From NCBI RefSeq assembly GCF_932526225.1, contig NC_064041.1, positions 9,158,813-9,222,812 on the forward strand: a DNA stretch of 64,000 bases, written 5' to 3'. The notes beneath the pieces are model-generated. The model saw only the letters and a list, made by a program, of their open reading frames with translations, did not search any database and had not been told where the DNA came from. Shown one piece after another: positions 21,751 to 30,097 of this stretch (the stretch's first letter is position 1; each line of letters starts with the position of its first letter). Origin of the DNA: Nematostella vectensis (lineage: Eukaryota > Cnidaria > Anthozoa > Actiniaria > Edwardsiidae). A program made the position numbers and the translations under genes.

Positions 21751-23524
21751 AGCATTTCTTCTTTAACTTATCCGTGACAGCTTCTTAACCCTGACTTCAA
21801 TATGGATACACTAAGCAAACTTGTTTTACTCAACAATAATTGTATAAAAAGCTTTTATCAATATTTAATCAGTTGTTTAAACAGGTGGGTAGCAATCACG
21901 AATCACGAACCAAGTTTTCGCACTTTCTTGGATCACTGAGTTAGATAAAGGTGTTTCCACGAATCACGGAAATAATGAGTTGAAAATAGCGTCGAAATGA
22001 TAGGGAAAAAAATTAAATATCAACAAAATAGCGATAGAAACTAATTACACAGACAATGCAATGCAATCACAAAATGGCGCAAAGGGGTTATATTTTGTAT
22101 GATAATAGATCGGTCGTCACGTTTCACGAATTTCGAGGTTTGAAATCACGATTCACGCAAAAGAAGTGTGCTCAATCACGGGTCACGAGCAAATTGAGAT
22201 CCGATCACGGATCACGCATCTGATACTTTTGAAGGGCCCCAAACTTCTAGCTCAAAAAAAAAAACAAACAAAAAAACACGGAAAAGGAGAATTGAAATAA
22301 ACCATCTATCTCTTACGCTCCCCTTTTCGAGTTAAAAAAAAAATAGAACACAGAGGCCTATAACGGTATTTAGCTGAACGTTATCTCTTTTGGATTTTTT
22401 ATTGTATTTATTTCTTCTTCTGACTTCAAAAGAGTTACATTATTTATGTGTTCACTGTGCTGAGTAAGTCTTGTAAACATTAACAAGAGCAAAATCAATG
22501 TTATGCTGCTATGTTAAGCCTCCGAAAAATCTTATAATATTGAAAAGAGCAAACTCTCAAAAACGATTGAAAATAAAAGCAATTTCTATGAAAGCCACTC
22601 TTTTTTCCAATATTGTATCGAGAAACTAATTAAATGTTTCAGATTGCCGTAACTCCCATGGCGAGGACAAGTTCTTTTTCGGGTAGCTGTGCTTCTCTTG
22701 CAGTATTTTCAATAGCTACGCATACTTTTCTAGTGCCATCTGGGAATTTACAAAGTAAAACATACAGAGCAGAACGTTCACTTTACATTGAAAAGCCTAA
22801 AGTCACCATCACTAGTTATTGATAATCTGATGACGAAAGGATTTCTAAAGGATTCGTTTCCTTGTTTTTTCGTCTAGAAAGGGTTTGGTAAAATAAATTT
22901 CATAAAGTTCCTTGTTTATGATAAGCCTCCGAAAAATCTTATAATATTGAAAAGAGAAAACTCTTAAATGCGATTGAAAATGAAAGCAATTTCTAAGAAA
23001 GCCACTCTCTTTACGCAATATCGAGGAACTAATTAAAAGTTTTGGATTGCCGTAACTCCCATGGCGAGGACAAGTTCTTTCTCGGGTAGCTGTGCTTCTC
23101 TTGCAGTGTTTTTAATAGTTACGCATACTTTTCTAGTGCCCTCTGGGAATTTGCAAAGTAAAACATACAGAGCAGAACGTTCCCTTACATTGAAAAGCCT
23201 AAAGTCACCATCACTAGTTATTGACAATCTGATGACGGAAGGATTTCTAAAGGATTCGTCTCCTTTTTTCGTCTAGAAAAGGTTTGGCAAAAATTTTCAT
23301 AAAGTTCCTTGTTTACGCATTGCTATGTTTCCCTAGTGGTGATTTCGATAATAAACCACTCTTCTAGTACAATCTGGGAACTTAAAAAGCAAGACGTTCA
23401 GGGCAGGACATTGACTTTACATTGAAAAGCCTATAGTCACCATTTTAGTCCTTATCTAATTATCGATAATTTGTTAATTCGTTTCCTCGTTTTTCGTCTA
23501 GAAAAGGTTTGCCGAAAATATTAC

Positions 23525-23585
23525 CTTGAGTGTTGCAAATTCTTGCCACGAGACCAAGAAGAAGAATCGATATTGGTAAAGTCAT
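23525..23585 (-). CDS. Gene B alternative signal-peptide exon 2
   Basis: This tandem duplicate of 21690-21750 has the same length, phase and donor, with Ser in place of Pro at position 6. It could serve as an alternative first exon if it has its own promoter. Confidence 0.55.
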
Positions 23586-24979
23586 AGCATTTCTTCTTTG
23601 ACTTATCCGTGACAGCTTCTTAACCCTGACTTCAATATGGATACACTAAGCAAACTTGTTTTACTCAACAATAATTGTATAAAAAGCATTTATCAATAAT
23701 TAATCAATCGTAGAAACAGGGGGGTAGCAATCACGAATCACGAACCAAGTTTTCGCACTTTCGTGGATCACTGAGTTAGATAAAGGTGTTTTCACGAATC
23801 ACGGAAATAATGAGTTGAAAATCGCTGCGAAATGATAGGGGAAAAATTCAAATATCAACAAATAGCGATAGAAACTAATTACACAGACAATGCAATACAA
23901 TCACAAAATGGCGCAAAGGGGTTATATTTTGTATGATAATAGACCGGTCGTCACGTTTCACGAATTTCGAGGTTTGAAATCACGATTCACGCAAAAGAAG
24001 TGTGCTCAATCACGTGTCACAAGCAAATTGGGGTCCGATCACGGATCACGCATCTGATACTTTTGAAGGGCCCCAAACTTCTAGATCAAAAAAAAAAAAA
24101 AAAAAAAAAACATGGAAAAGGAGAATTGAAATAAACCATCTATCTCTTACGCTCCCCTTTTCGAGTTAAAAAAATTAGAACACAGAGGCCTATAACGGTA
24201 TTTAGCTGAACGTTATCTCTTTTGGATTTTTTATTTTATTTATTTCTTCTTCTGACTTCAAAAGAGTTACATTATTTATGTGTTCATGTGTTTATGTGTT
24301 TATGTGTTGGCTGAGTAAGTCTTATAAACATTAATAAGAGCAAAATCAATGTTATGCTGCTATGATAAGCCTCCGAAAAATCTTATAATATTGAAAAGAG
24401 AAAACTCTCAAATACGATTGAAAATGAAAGCAATTTATAAGAAAGCCACTCTCTTTACGCAATATCGAGGAACTAATTAAAAATTTTGGATTGCCGTAAC
24501 TCCCATGGCGAGGACAAGTTCTTTCTCGGGTAGCTGTGCTTCTCTTGCAGTGTTTTTAATAGTTACGCATACTTTTCTAGTGCCCTCTGGGAATTTGCAA
24601 AGTAAAACATACAGAGCAGAACGTTCCCTTTACATTGAAAAGCCTAAAGTCACCATCACTAGTTATTGACAATCTGATGACGGAAGGATTTCTAAAGGAT
24701 TCGTCTCCTTTTTTCGTCTAGAAAAGGTTTGGCAAAAATTTTCATAAAGTTCCTTGTTTACGCATTGCTATGTTTCCCTAGTGGTGATTTCGATAATAAA
24801 CAACTCTTCTAAGTGCTTTCTGGGAACTTAAAAAGCAAGACGTTCAGGGCAGAACATTCACTTTACGTTGAAAAGCCTATAGTCACCGCTTTAGTCCTTA
24901 TCTAATTATCGATTATTTGGTAATTTTCTAAAGGATTCGTTTCCTTATTTTTCGTCTAGAAAAGGTTTGGTGTGGTTAC

Positions 24980-25044
24980 CTTGAGTGTTCTTGCACGGTT
25001 CTTGCCACGAGACCAAGAAGAAGAATCGATATTGGTAAAGCCAT
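24980..25044 (-). pseudogene. Gene B signal-peptide exon 3, shifted
   Basis: This third copy is 65 nt instead of 61, so splicing would put the PAN exon out of frame. It starts with ATGGCTTTACCAATATCG and lies within 20 bases of the hAT gene stop, which has removed its upstream sequence. Confidence 0.6.
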
Positions 25045-25045
25045 A

Positions 25046-25142
25046 TTATTTCTTCTTTGACTGGTCAATCCTGTCTGTCATGTCCGTGTGTACATGAAGC
25101 ATCATTAGGTGATTTAGCCTGGATTCGCACGTTGTAGAACGG
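25046..25142 (-). pseudogene. hAT transposase C-terminal end (split off by the Maverick)
   Basis: Read from the Maverick's left edge on the minus strand, the frame continues the hAT dimerisation domain that stops at the other edge: STTCESRLNHLMMLHVHTDM, then TDRIDQSKKK and TAA at 25046-25048. The codon interrupted by the insertion is restored exactly when the target duplication is removed. The last codons coincide with the local tandem repeat, so this end may be a fusion. Confidence 0.8.
25138..25142. repeat. Maverick target site duplication, left
   Basis: AACGG directly abuts the left terminal repeat and recurs at 41588-41592. The shared word extends to AACGGAG because the element starts with AG, so a 5-7 bp duplication fits the usual 6 bp of Mavericks. 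Confidence 0.75.
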
Positions 25143-25552
25143 AGTAGTAGGATTTTGGCGCAGCTGGCGCAACTTTTTGATCTCCCCAAATTTCATTCCA
25201 AAAGTGGCGCAAAAGTCTCCGCGCACCTCCGCCAAGCCTCGCGACCTGCGCATGCGCGAGTTTGCCAGAGATCTCTTGCACGACCAAGCCCACCTGTCAA
25301 TCACTTTGTCAAGAACCTGTCAATCACTTTGTCACGTGACTACCACGCCAACCTGTCAATCACTTTGTAAAAAAACCTGTCAATCACTTTGTCAAAAACC
25401 TGTCAATCACTTTGTCAAGAACCTGTCAATCACTTTGTAAAAAACCTGTCAATCACTTTGTCACGTGGTAGCCAAGCCCACCTGTCAATCATTTTGTCAA
25501 AAACCTGTCAATCACTTTGTCACGTGTCGCATCTAGGGGGAGCTCGGGGCTA
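25143..25552 (+). repeat. Maverick left terminal inverted repeat
   Basis: It begins AGTAGTAGGATTTTGGCGCA and has a unique outer 140 bases, then nine copies of CCTGTCAATCACTTTGTCA, then CATCTAGGGGGAGCTC. It mirrors 41122-41587. Spacers between units alternate between short (AAGAA, AAAAA) and longer CACGTG-containing forms. Confidence 0.92.
25531..25552 (+). repeat. GC-rich near-palindrome copy 1 (TIR inner edge)
   Basis: ATCTAGGGGGAGCTCGGGGC is a degenerate copy of the element-wide motif with core GAGCTCGAGGGGCTAGCC. It lies at the inner end of the left TIR, opposite copy 41121-41152. Confidence 0.65.
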
Positions 25553-25556
25553 TTCT

Positions 25557-25570
25557 GGTCTAAAGACGTG
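25557..25570 (+). promoter_or_regulatory. Maverick promoter motif, small membrane protein gene
   Basis: GGTCTAAAGACGTG lies 17 bases before the ATG of the first gene. It keeps the TAAAGACRTG part of the common motif. Confidence 0.45.
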
Positions 25571-25586
25571 TGGGGTCCTAGATAAA

Positions 25587-25847
25587 ATGACATTAAAGAC
25601 GGAGGTGAAGATTAAAAACGATGCGGCTACAGCCGGCGGTTGTTCGGTGCTGGAGGTGAATGTGAGTAACACTGCGGATGCGGAGCCTGAACACTGCTGT
25701 TGTGACGCTGATTACTATGAAGACTCAGAATACGGAAGCTTCGACCCCGTTGGGTTTGTGGCCGGAGCGGCGACAATTGTCCTTGGTGTTCTAGCAATGT
25801 TAGTCTCCATGCCACGGTATGGCGAAAAAAGATGGGTGAGATACTAG
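25587..25847 (+). CDS. Small single-pass membrane protein of the Maverick
   Basis: This 86-residue frame is not recognised. The ATG at 25587 is preferred over upstream in-frame Met codons because those lie inside the TIR repeats and the promoter motif sits just before 25587. The middle holds a Cys-rich acidic patch (HCCCDADYYEDSEYG). Residues near 52-73 form a hydrophobic helix (FVAGAATIVLGVLAMLV) with a basic tail, so a type-III-like or tail-near anchor is likely. The gene is bracketed by direct copies of the GC-rich motif (25531, 25931), as if inserted as a cassette between TIR and TFIIB-like gene. A virion membrane or host-interface role is possible but unproven. Confidence 0.55.
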   Translation: MTLKTEVKIKNDAATAGGCSVLEVNVSNTADAEPEHCCCDADYYEDSEYGSFDPVGFVAGAATIVLGVLAMLVSMPRYGEKRWVRY

Positions 25848-25930
25848 TCCACGAATGAGGTGTGGAGACTTTAGACCGCACCGCCCCCACGCGGACCCCT
25901 TCGGAGGTCTTAGCAACCACACACATCACA

Positions 25931-25960
25931 CCTAGAGAGAGCTCGAGGGGCTAGCCTCTC
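25931..25960 (+). repeat. GC-rich near-palindrome copy 2
   Basis: CCTAGAGAGAGCTCGAGGGG then CTAGCCTCTC; the following GGCTTCACATCTA also matches the PolB leader at the other end of the element. Confidence 0.8.
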
Positions 25961-25984
25961 GGCTTCACATCTAGAATGCCTTTG

Positions 25985-26004
25985 AAAAGTGGCTTAAAGA
26001 CATG
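25985..26004 (+). promoter_or_regulatory. Maverick promoter motif, TFIIB-like gene
   Basis: AAAAGTGGCTTAAAGACATG differs at one base from the polymerase-gene copy at 41075-41094. The coding ATG used is 26019. Confidence 0.75.
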
Positions 26005-26018
26005 AACAGTTTAATAAA

Positions 26019-26945
26019 ATGGAGGAACGAACAGTTCAACGTACGGCTGAAGATCGGTCACCACCACCATACAATATCCCCGGCGGACCTGTACCCAGGG
26101 TTGACATCCCCACCCTCATGCTGGAATTTGCACTGTTTGACCGAGCCCTCACCGAATACGAGACTAGTAGAGCCTCCTTGGGAGACGGGGATAGTGGTAA
26201 CACCCTTTGCAATCATGACGACCTAGTCACAGAAGACGGGGTCACTAGTTGCTTAGAGTGCGGGGAACAGATGCAGCGCGTGATCGCGCACGAAAGGGAA
26301 TGGGGTTTTTACGGACATTCCGACGGCAAACGGTCTTCGGATCCAAGTCGGGTCCAGGTACGTAGGTCTGAGGATAGAAATATTGACAAGGATGTGGAGG
26401 GCATGGGTTTTAGCGGGGTAATTGTAGCCAAAGCTAACGAGATATACACTCAGGTGACGAAAGGCCAGATTTTTCGCGGCGACCCACGGAAGGCGATCGT
26501 CTTTGCGTGTATTTACTACGCCTACAAGATGTCTGGTAAGTGTCAGACACCGAAAACCTTGATGGAAACTTTTGGATTGAGCAAGAAGAGTTGCCTTAAG
26601 GGTCTGAAAATCTTCAGTATTAACATGCCTAAAGATTACTTACTACACGGAACGTCTCCCACCGTTGTGGACCACATTCGCGATGTGATGGATAGATTCT
26701 CAGCGTCCCCCGCACAGAAGGGAGAGGTGGTCCAGCTCTACTACAGATCTAAGAACCGCTCGTCTGAGTTGAATCGCGCTCGCCCACAATCCTTTGCGGT
26801 CGCTTTAACCTATTACTGGGTACGGCTAAAGGGGGTCGATATTACACTTAAAAAATTCTCCGAAAGAACGGGCGTCTCCGAGTTAACCATCAGTAGGAAA
26901 GCGAGAGAAGTGGCCACAGTCCTGGGTACGCCTGGCGTGGTATGA
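26019..26945 (+). CDS. TFIIB-like transcription factor
   Basis: This 308-residue protein has an N-terminal zinc-ribbon-like set (C64-x-H66 and C78-x2-C81, LECGEQ) followed by two cyclin-like repeats (about 125-205 and 215-300). The first has FRGDPRKAIVFACIYYAYK and a TLMETFGLSKKSCLKGLK helix pair; the second has ARPQSFAVALTYYWV and SERTGVSELTISRKAREV, the helix-turn-helix style end of a TFIIB cyclin fold. TFIIB bridges TATA-bound TBP and RNA polymerase II; viral relatives exist in large DNA viruses. A role in recognising the element's common TTTAAAGA promoter motif is my inference. The start at 26019 is the first in-frame ATG; an overlapping ATG at 26002 is in another frame. Confidence 0.75.
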   Translation: MEERTVQRTAEDRSPPPYNIPGGPVPRVDIPTLMLEFALFDRALTEYETSRASLGDGDSGNTLCNHDDLVTEDGVTSCLECGEQMQRVIAHEREWGFYGHSDGKRSSDPSRVQVRRSEDRNIDKDVEGMGFSGVIVAKANEIYTQVTKGQIFRGDPRKAIVFACIYYAYKMSGKCQTPKTLMETFGLSKKSCLKGLKIFSINMPKDYLLHGTSPTVVDHIRDVMDRFSASPAQKGEVVQLYYRSKNRSSELNRARPQSFAVALTYYWVRLKGVDITLKKFSERTGVSELTISRKAREVATVLGTPGVV

Positions 26946-27034
26946 TGTTTCCTGATTTCCAGAGAAATCAGGATTTCCACAAAAACTGTCAGTTCGGAGT
27001 AGATGTGAATTAACACGTTTTAAAAAAATTCGAA

Positions 27035-27054
27035 AAAAGTGGTTTAAAGACGTG
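27035..27054 (+). promoter_or_regulatory. Maverick promoter motif, ankyrin gene
   Basis: AAAAGTGGTTTAAAGACGTG ends 14 bases before the ATG at 27069. Confidence 0.78.
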
Positions 27055-27068
27055 GATGTAATAACAAA

Positions 27069-27890
27069 ATGGATATGCAAAGTGCTGGAGGTCTTACAAA
27101 TCTCACCGTGGAGGATCAAGCCGCCACCTTAGCGAGGTGGGGAGCCGCAGACTTTGACACCGCCATGGCGCGCGCGGCGGCGGAGGGGTGCGTCGAGGCC
27201 GTGAGGTTATGTAAAGAGTGGGGCGCGTCGGATTTCGACGAGACCATGGCGAGCGCGGCGGAGAATGGGCACGCCGAGATCGTTAAGATGTGTTGTGAGT
27301 TGGGCGCCTGTGACTTCGTGTATCCAGCGTCCATGGCAGCGAAAGGCGGGCACGTAGAGGTTTTGAAGGTGATGGACGAGTATTGTGACGACGAAGAGGC
27401 TATGATCGAAGCTATGGGTACTGCGGTGGGGGAAGGTCAGGTGGGGGTTGTTGAGTTGTTGATAGATCTAGGTGCCGATGTCGATGTCGGTTGGGCCACC
27501 GCTGAGGCGGCATACAATGGCCACGTCGAGGTTCTAAAGTTGCTTAGAGAAAACTTCTGGGAGTTTGACCCGAACTATGCTATAAGACCGGCCATCGAAT
27601 CCGGTAACATTGATGCTGTGAGGTTGTGCTTGGAGTGGGGCGCGACCGATCTCGTTTGGTCTATGGGCCGCGCACGGTTCTTAGGTCTACACGAGATTCT
27701 CGCGGTGATACGTGCGGCGTGGGGGTGGGGTCTTGTGCACGAGGAGCTCCCGGAGAAGCTACACAAGATGAGATTCCGTAGAAAGCTGGAGGACGAACTA
27801 ATGCCAGTAGCTTGGCATCCGGACAGGTTTTGGGATTGGTGTATGGATGAGCAAGAGAAGGAAATGTTGGGAGAATGCTTCGCCAGGTAG
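27069..27890 (+). CDS. Ankyrin-repeat protein with viral-type C-terminus
   Basis: The 273-residue protein has about six degenerate ankyrin units of roughly 32 residues: repeated ARWGAADFDTAMARAAAEG, KEWGASDFDETMASAAENGH and LGADVDVGWATAEAAYNGHV patterns. The C-terminus reads KLHKMRFRRKLEDELMPVAW, then HPDRFWDWCMDEQE, which resembles short C-terminal motifs of ankyrin proteins in large DNA viruses (from memory, unverified). Such proteins usually bind host proteins, often to direct ubiquitin ligases. The gene is visibly richer in G+C than its neighbours, suggesting later acquisition. It follows the TFIIB-like gene with its own promoter motif. Confidence 0.7.
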   Translation: MDMQSAGGLTNLTVEDQAATLARWGAADFDTAMARAAAEGCVEAVRLCKEWGASDFDETMASAAENGHAEIVKMCCELGACDFVYPASMAAKGGHVEVLKVMDEYCDDEEAMIEAMGTAVGEGQVGVVELLIDLGADVDVGWATAEAAYNGHVEVLKLLRENFWEFDPNYAIRPAIESGNIDAVRLCLEWGATDLVWSMGRARFLGLHEILAVIRAAWGWGLVHEELPEKLHKMRFRRKLEDELMPVAWHPDRFWDWCMDEQEKEMLGECFAR

Positions 27891-27930
27891 ACGCTGACCG
27901 GCTAGAAGGCGGGTATCGCGTGTTGGATTG

Positions 27931-27950
27931 AAAAGTGATTTAAGGACATG
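27931..27950 (+). promoter_or_regulatory. Maverick promoter motif, Cys/His-repeat gene
   Basis: AAAAGTGATTTAAGGACATG ends with the start codon itself (27948-27950), the same arrangement as at the polymerase gene. Confidence 0.75.
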
Positions 27951-28295
27951 ACCGGTTTGATAGAAATGGAGAACCAAACGGTGAAAGACTCGAAAGTATC
28001 CCCCGTAAAGCGAACAACGGATTATAAGTGTCTTCATGGTAGAGTGAAATATTATTGCAAAGATTGTCACGGATCGCAAATCTGCCCTCACAACCGGAGA
28101 AAAACGCGGTGCAGAGAATGTAACGGCGGTAGCATTTGTGAGCACAGACGAGCAAGATATGTCTGTAAAGAATGCAAGGGGAAAGGGATGTGTGAACACG
28201 GCAAACAGAGACCCTTTTGTAAGTTATGCGGAGGGTCTCAAATATGCGAACACAATAGACAAAAGCATCATTGCAGAACGTGTAACGGAAATTAA
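27948..28295 (+). CDS. Cys/His-repeat (zinc-binding type) protein
   Basis: The 115-residue protein has five tandem units of about 17-18 residues with the pattern C-x-H-x(6-7)-C-x2-C-x-G, for example ICEHRRARYVCKECKGKG and MCEHGKQRPFCKLCGGSQ. Each unit can supply a C/H/C/C metal site. Similar short repeats are common in giant-virus and algal proteins; nucleic-acid binding is the usual guess. The first nine codons (MTGLIEMEN) and the upstream leader match the start of the DNA polymerase gene (MAGLIEMEN), so the two genes share a duplicated 5' end. It is the last of the four rightward genes. Confidence 0.7.
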   Translation: MTGLIEMENQTVKDSKVSPVKRTTDYKCLHGRVKYYCKDCHGSQICPHNRRKTRCRECNGGSICEHRRARYVCKECKGKGMCEHGKQRPFCKLCGGSQICEHNRQKHHCRTCNGN

Positions 28296-28492
28296 CATTG
28301 ACACACTCAGTTTTGTAACGCGTCTCACGTTACAAAACACATACATTCCTAATCACCCTGACAACTAGCGATTCTGAAAATAGGTTTTGTATTTACATTG
28401 AGAGTTCGCGGTCGCCAGGGTGGTCTGGTATGCGCGTGAACAGGTATTGTCTTCTTGCGGTGCGTCACATCCGCTCACATGCACCCCGCATG
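28296..28492. other. Convergent spacer between rightward and leftward gene blocks
   Basis: About 200 bases separate the stop of the Cys/His gene from that of the 508-residue protein. ACGCGTCTCACGTTACAAAA near 28318 is partly complementary to TTTTGTAACG just upstream and could form a hairpin terminator. Confidence 0.4.
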
Positions 28493-30019
28493 TTACCGGA
28501 ATAGATACCAAGCTAAACCAGCCGTGAAGACTGTGATCGTGACAAGGTTATTTTCATGCTGCGTGTTCGTGGGTTTAATCACGTCCGGCTTTGGGTTAGT
28601 TTTCGCCTCCGGTTCCGGTTTGTGAGCCGTGACTGACTCGGTATGAGGTAACACAATCTTTGAATGACCCATATTATGTTTTGGGATCGTTTTTATCTCG
28701 TTATTTATCGGATTCAGCCCCAGTTTCATATCTGTGGTGGCTTTTTGTAACTTGTTATTATAGCCAGCGATCGAAGTGTTGTTATTTATCACAAGATACG
28801 ATGGACTTAACCAACAGCCGAGGGCGAAAGCCAAGTCTAGTTTTTGTCTCGCCTGTTGTAAAGCAAACTGATACCGTTGTATACTCTTCGATATACTGTT
28901 TTCCACCACCGCGCTTTCAAAGAGTTTCGTGAAGACCTGTTTCGTTTCCTGAGCTGAACCGCTATCACCGACGATCGACGACCGGGTCTGAACTTGCGCG
29001 CCTAGAATACAGTAAACAAAGGCTTCGATGCTCTGGTTTATCCTAGACAACCCAGCTTTGGTTAACCCCAGTGATTTTTCCGGAAAGAACCACTCATACT
29101 GAAACCCAGTTCTAAGGTCTTTCAGGTACTCAATCTCAAAGTGATTCATGTGTTCGTGGTCGCTTTTGGCAGCGTCCCATTCGTCGTGTAATTGATCAAT
29201 GGTGCCATAAGGCTTATACTCGTCGTTAGAAGATGACAAGCCGTGATAATCATAGTTATAAACATTTCCCAACCCATGATTTATCGGTCCAAGGAACCGG
29301 AAATCGCCGCCAGTTCGGAACTCTGTCCTTAATTTTTGGTAAGCTGCTTCGCTGTAGAAGTTTTTATTCCAACTAAAGAGCCTATCTTTTGGAAGAGGGC
29401 ATTGTAGCTCGTTTAATATTCGTCTGATAGTGAAAATGATGTGAAATCTGTAGAATGACCCCACTTGAGAGTCGTCAATCATGTCACGCGTCACACCACA
29501 TCCAGCAGTCGCGCAAAACATAGCAAAATTTAAGGCTTGACTCCAATAACTGAGGTTCGGGGCGTCGAGCCACCTACTAGCCTCCTTTGCTGCTCTGAAT
29601 ACTAGCAAGCTGTCGGTGAATATGTCCCTAAAAACAAAGTGTGTCTTCAGCTTTGGTGTTATAAAAACATCGAAAGAGACGTAATTATTTCTCGTAGGGT
29701 TTTCGTCCCACGGCGATATCTTGTACTCTGCACGCGCGTCTAGTCTGTATTGTTTTGGGAACCCAAACAGTTGCTGGATCGTTTCCTTGTATGCTTGTGT
29801 GTCGTCGGCGACTAGAAAATCCTGGATATTCTCGGGTTTCCAGCTGTCACCGGGGAAGTGGTATAACGTCTTGACTAGATTCCCATTCTTGTCGAATGGA
29901 TCGTATTCGTCCCCATTGAAAACGAATTGCACATTGCCGTGCTCGTCGGCAGAGAACCTAAAGCGTGAATAGTAAGGGTACCTTTTCACAAATTCTGTAA
30001 ACTTCATCTTATATGACAT
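28493..30019 (-). CDS. Large Maverick protein with C-terminal membrane anchor
   Basis: This 508-residue protein is of unknown function. The body is soluble, rich in aromatic residues, with few cysteines. A Pro/Lys-rich linker (about 465-485) precedes a C-terminal hydrophobic helix (NLVTITVFTAGLAWYLF), making it a tail-anchored protein. I recall similar proteins encoded next to capsid genes in cnidarian Mavericks but cannot name a fold, and no protease triad is visible. Start at ATG 30019 follows the motif TGATTTAAAAAC by about 8 bases; an alternative ATG lies four codons in. Its place at the distal end of the virion gene block suggests a late structural or entry-related component. Confidence 0.6.
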   Translation of the reverse strand: MSYKMKFTEFVKRYPYYSRFRFSADEHGNVQFVFNGDEYDPFDKNGNLVKTLYHFPGDSWKPENIQDFLVADDTQAYKETIQQLFGFPKQYRLDARAEYKISPWDENPTRNNYVSFDVFITPKLKTHFVFRDIFTDSLLVFRAAKEASRWLDAPNLSYWSQALNFAMFCATAGCGVTRDMIDDSQVGSFYRFHIIFTIRRILNELQCPLPKDRLFSWNKNFYSEAAYQKLRTEFRTGGDFRFLGPINHGLGNVYNYDYHGLSSSNDEYKPYGTIDQLHDEWDAAKSDHEHMNHFEIEYLKDLRTGFQYEWFFPEKSLGLTKAGLSRINQSIEAFVYCILGAQVQTRSSIVGDSGSAQETKQVFTKLFESAVVENSISKSIQRYQFALQQARQKLDLAFALGCWLSPSYLVINNNTSIAGYNNKLQKATTDMKLGLNPINNEIKTIPKHNMGHSKIVLPHTESVTAHKPEPEAKTNPKPDVIKPTNTQHENNLVTITVFTAGLAWYLFR

Positions 30020-30026
30020 ATAAGAT

Positions 30027-30042
30027 GTTTTTAAATCAGTCC
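30027..30042 (-). promoter_or_regulatory. Maverick promoter motif, 508-residue protein gene
   Basis: Minus strand GGACTGATTTAAAAAC, a variant of the common motif immediately upstream of the ATG. Confidence 0.55.
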
Positions 30043-30097
30043 TTTACGCATCTCAATTCATAGATCCATCCGACGGGAGTTCTCTCGTACAGAAATT

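Larger units (their letters stand above)
20800..25062. repeat. Large tandem repeats carrying the signal-peptide exon
   Basis: Units beginning near 20800, 22218 and 24053 (about 1.4, 1.8 and more than 1.0 kb) share the blocks TTTTGAAGGGCCCCAAACTT, GCGAGGACAAGTTCTTTCTC and TCACGAATCACGAACCAAG and the signal-peptide exon. Unit 2 has a further internal duplication of about 400 bp (near 22520-22910 and 22925-23320). The last unit is cut at about 25063 by the hAT gene. A single related unit lies upstream of gene C (52200-53150). Confidence 0.8.

Noticed and set aside
25290-25530. Regular repeats with short spacers, CRISPR-like appearance
   Set aside because: The spacers are near-identical and the array is mirrored at the other end of the element; it is TIR sequence in a eukaryotic genome.
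26002-26226. Overlapping ORF starting at the ATG of the promoter motif
   Set aside because: It ends after 74 codons with no domain features, while the frame from 26019 gives a full TFIIB-like protein.
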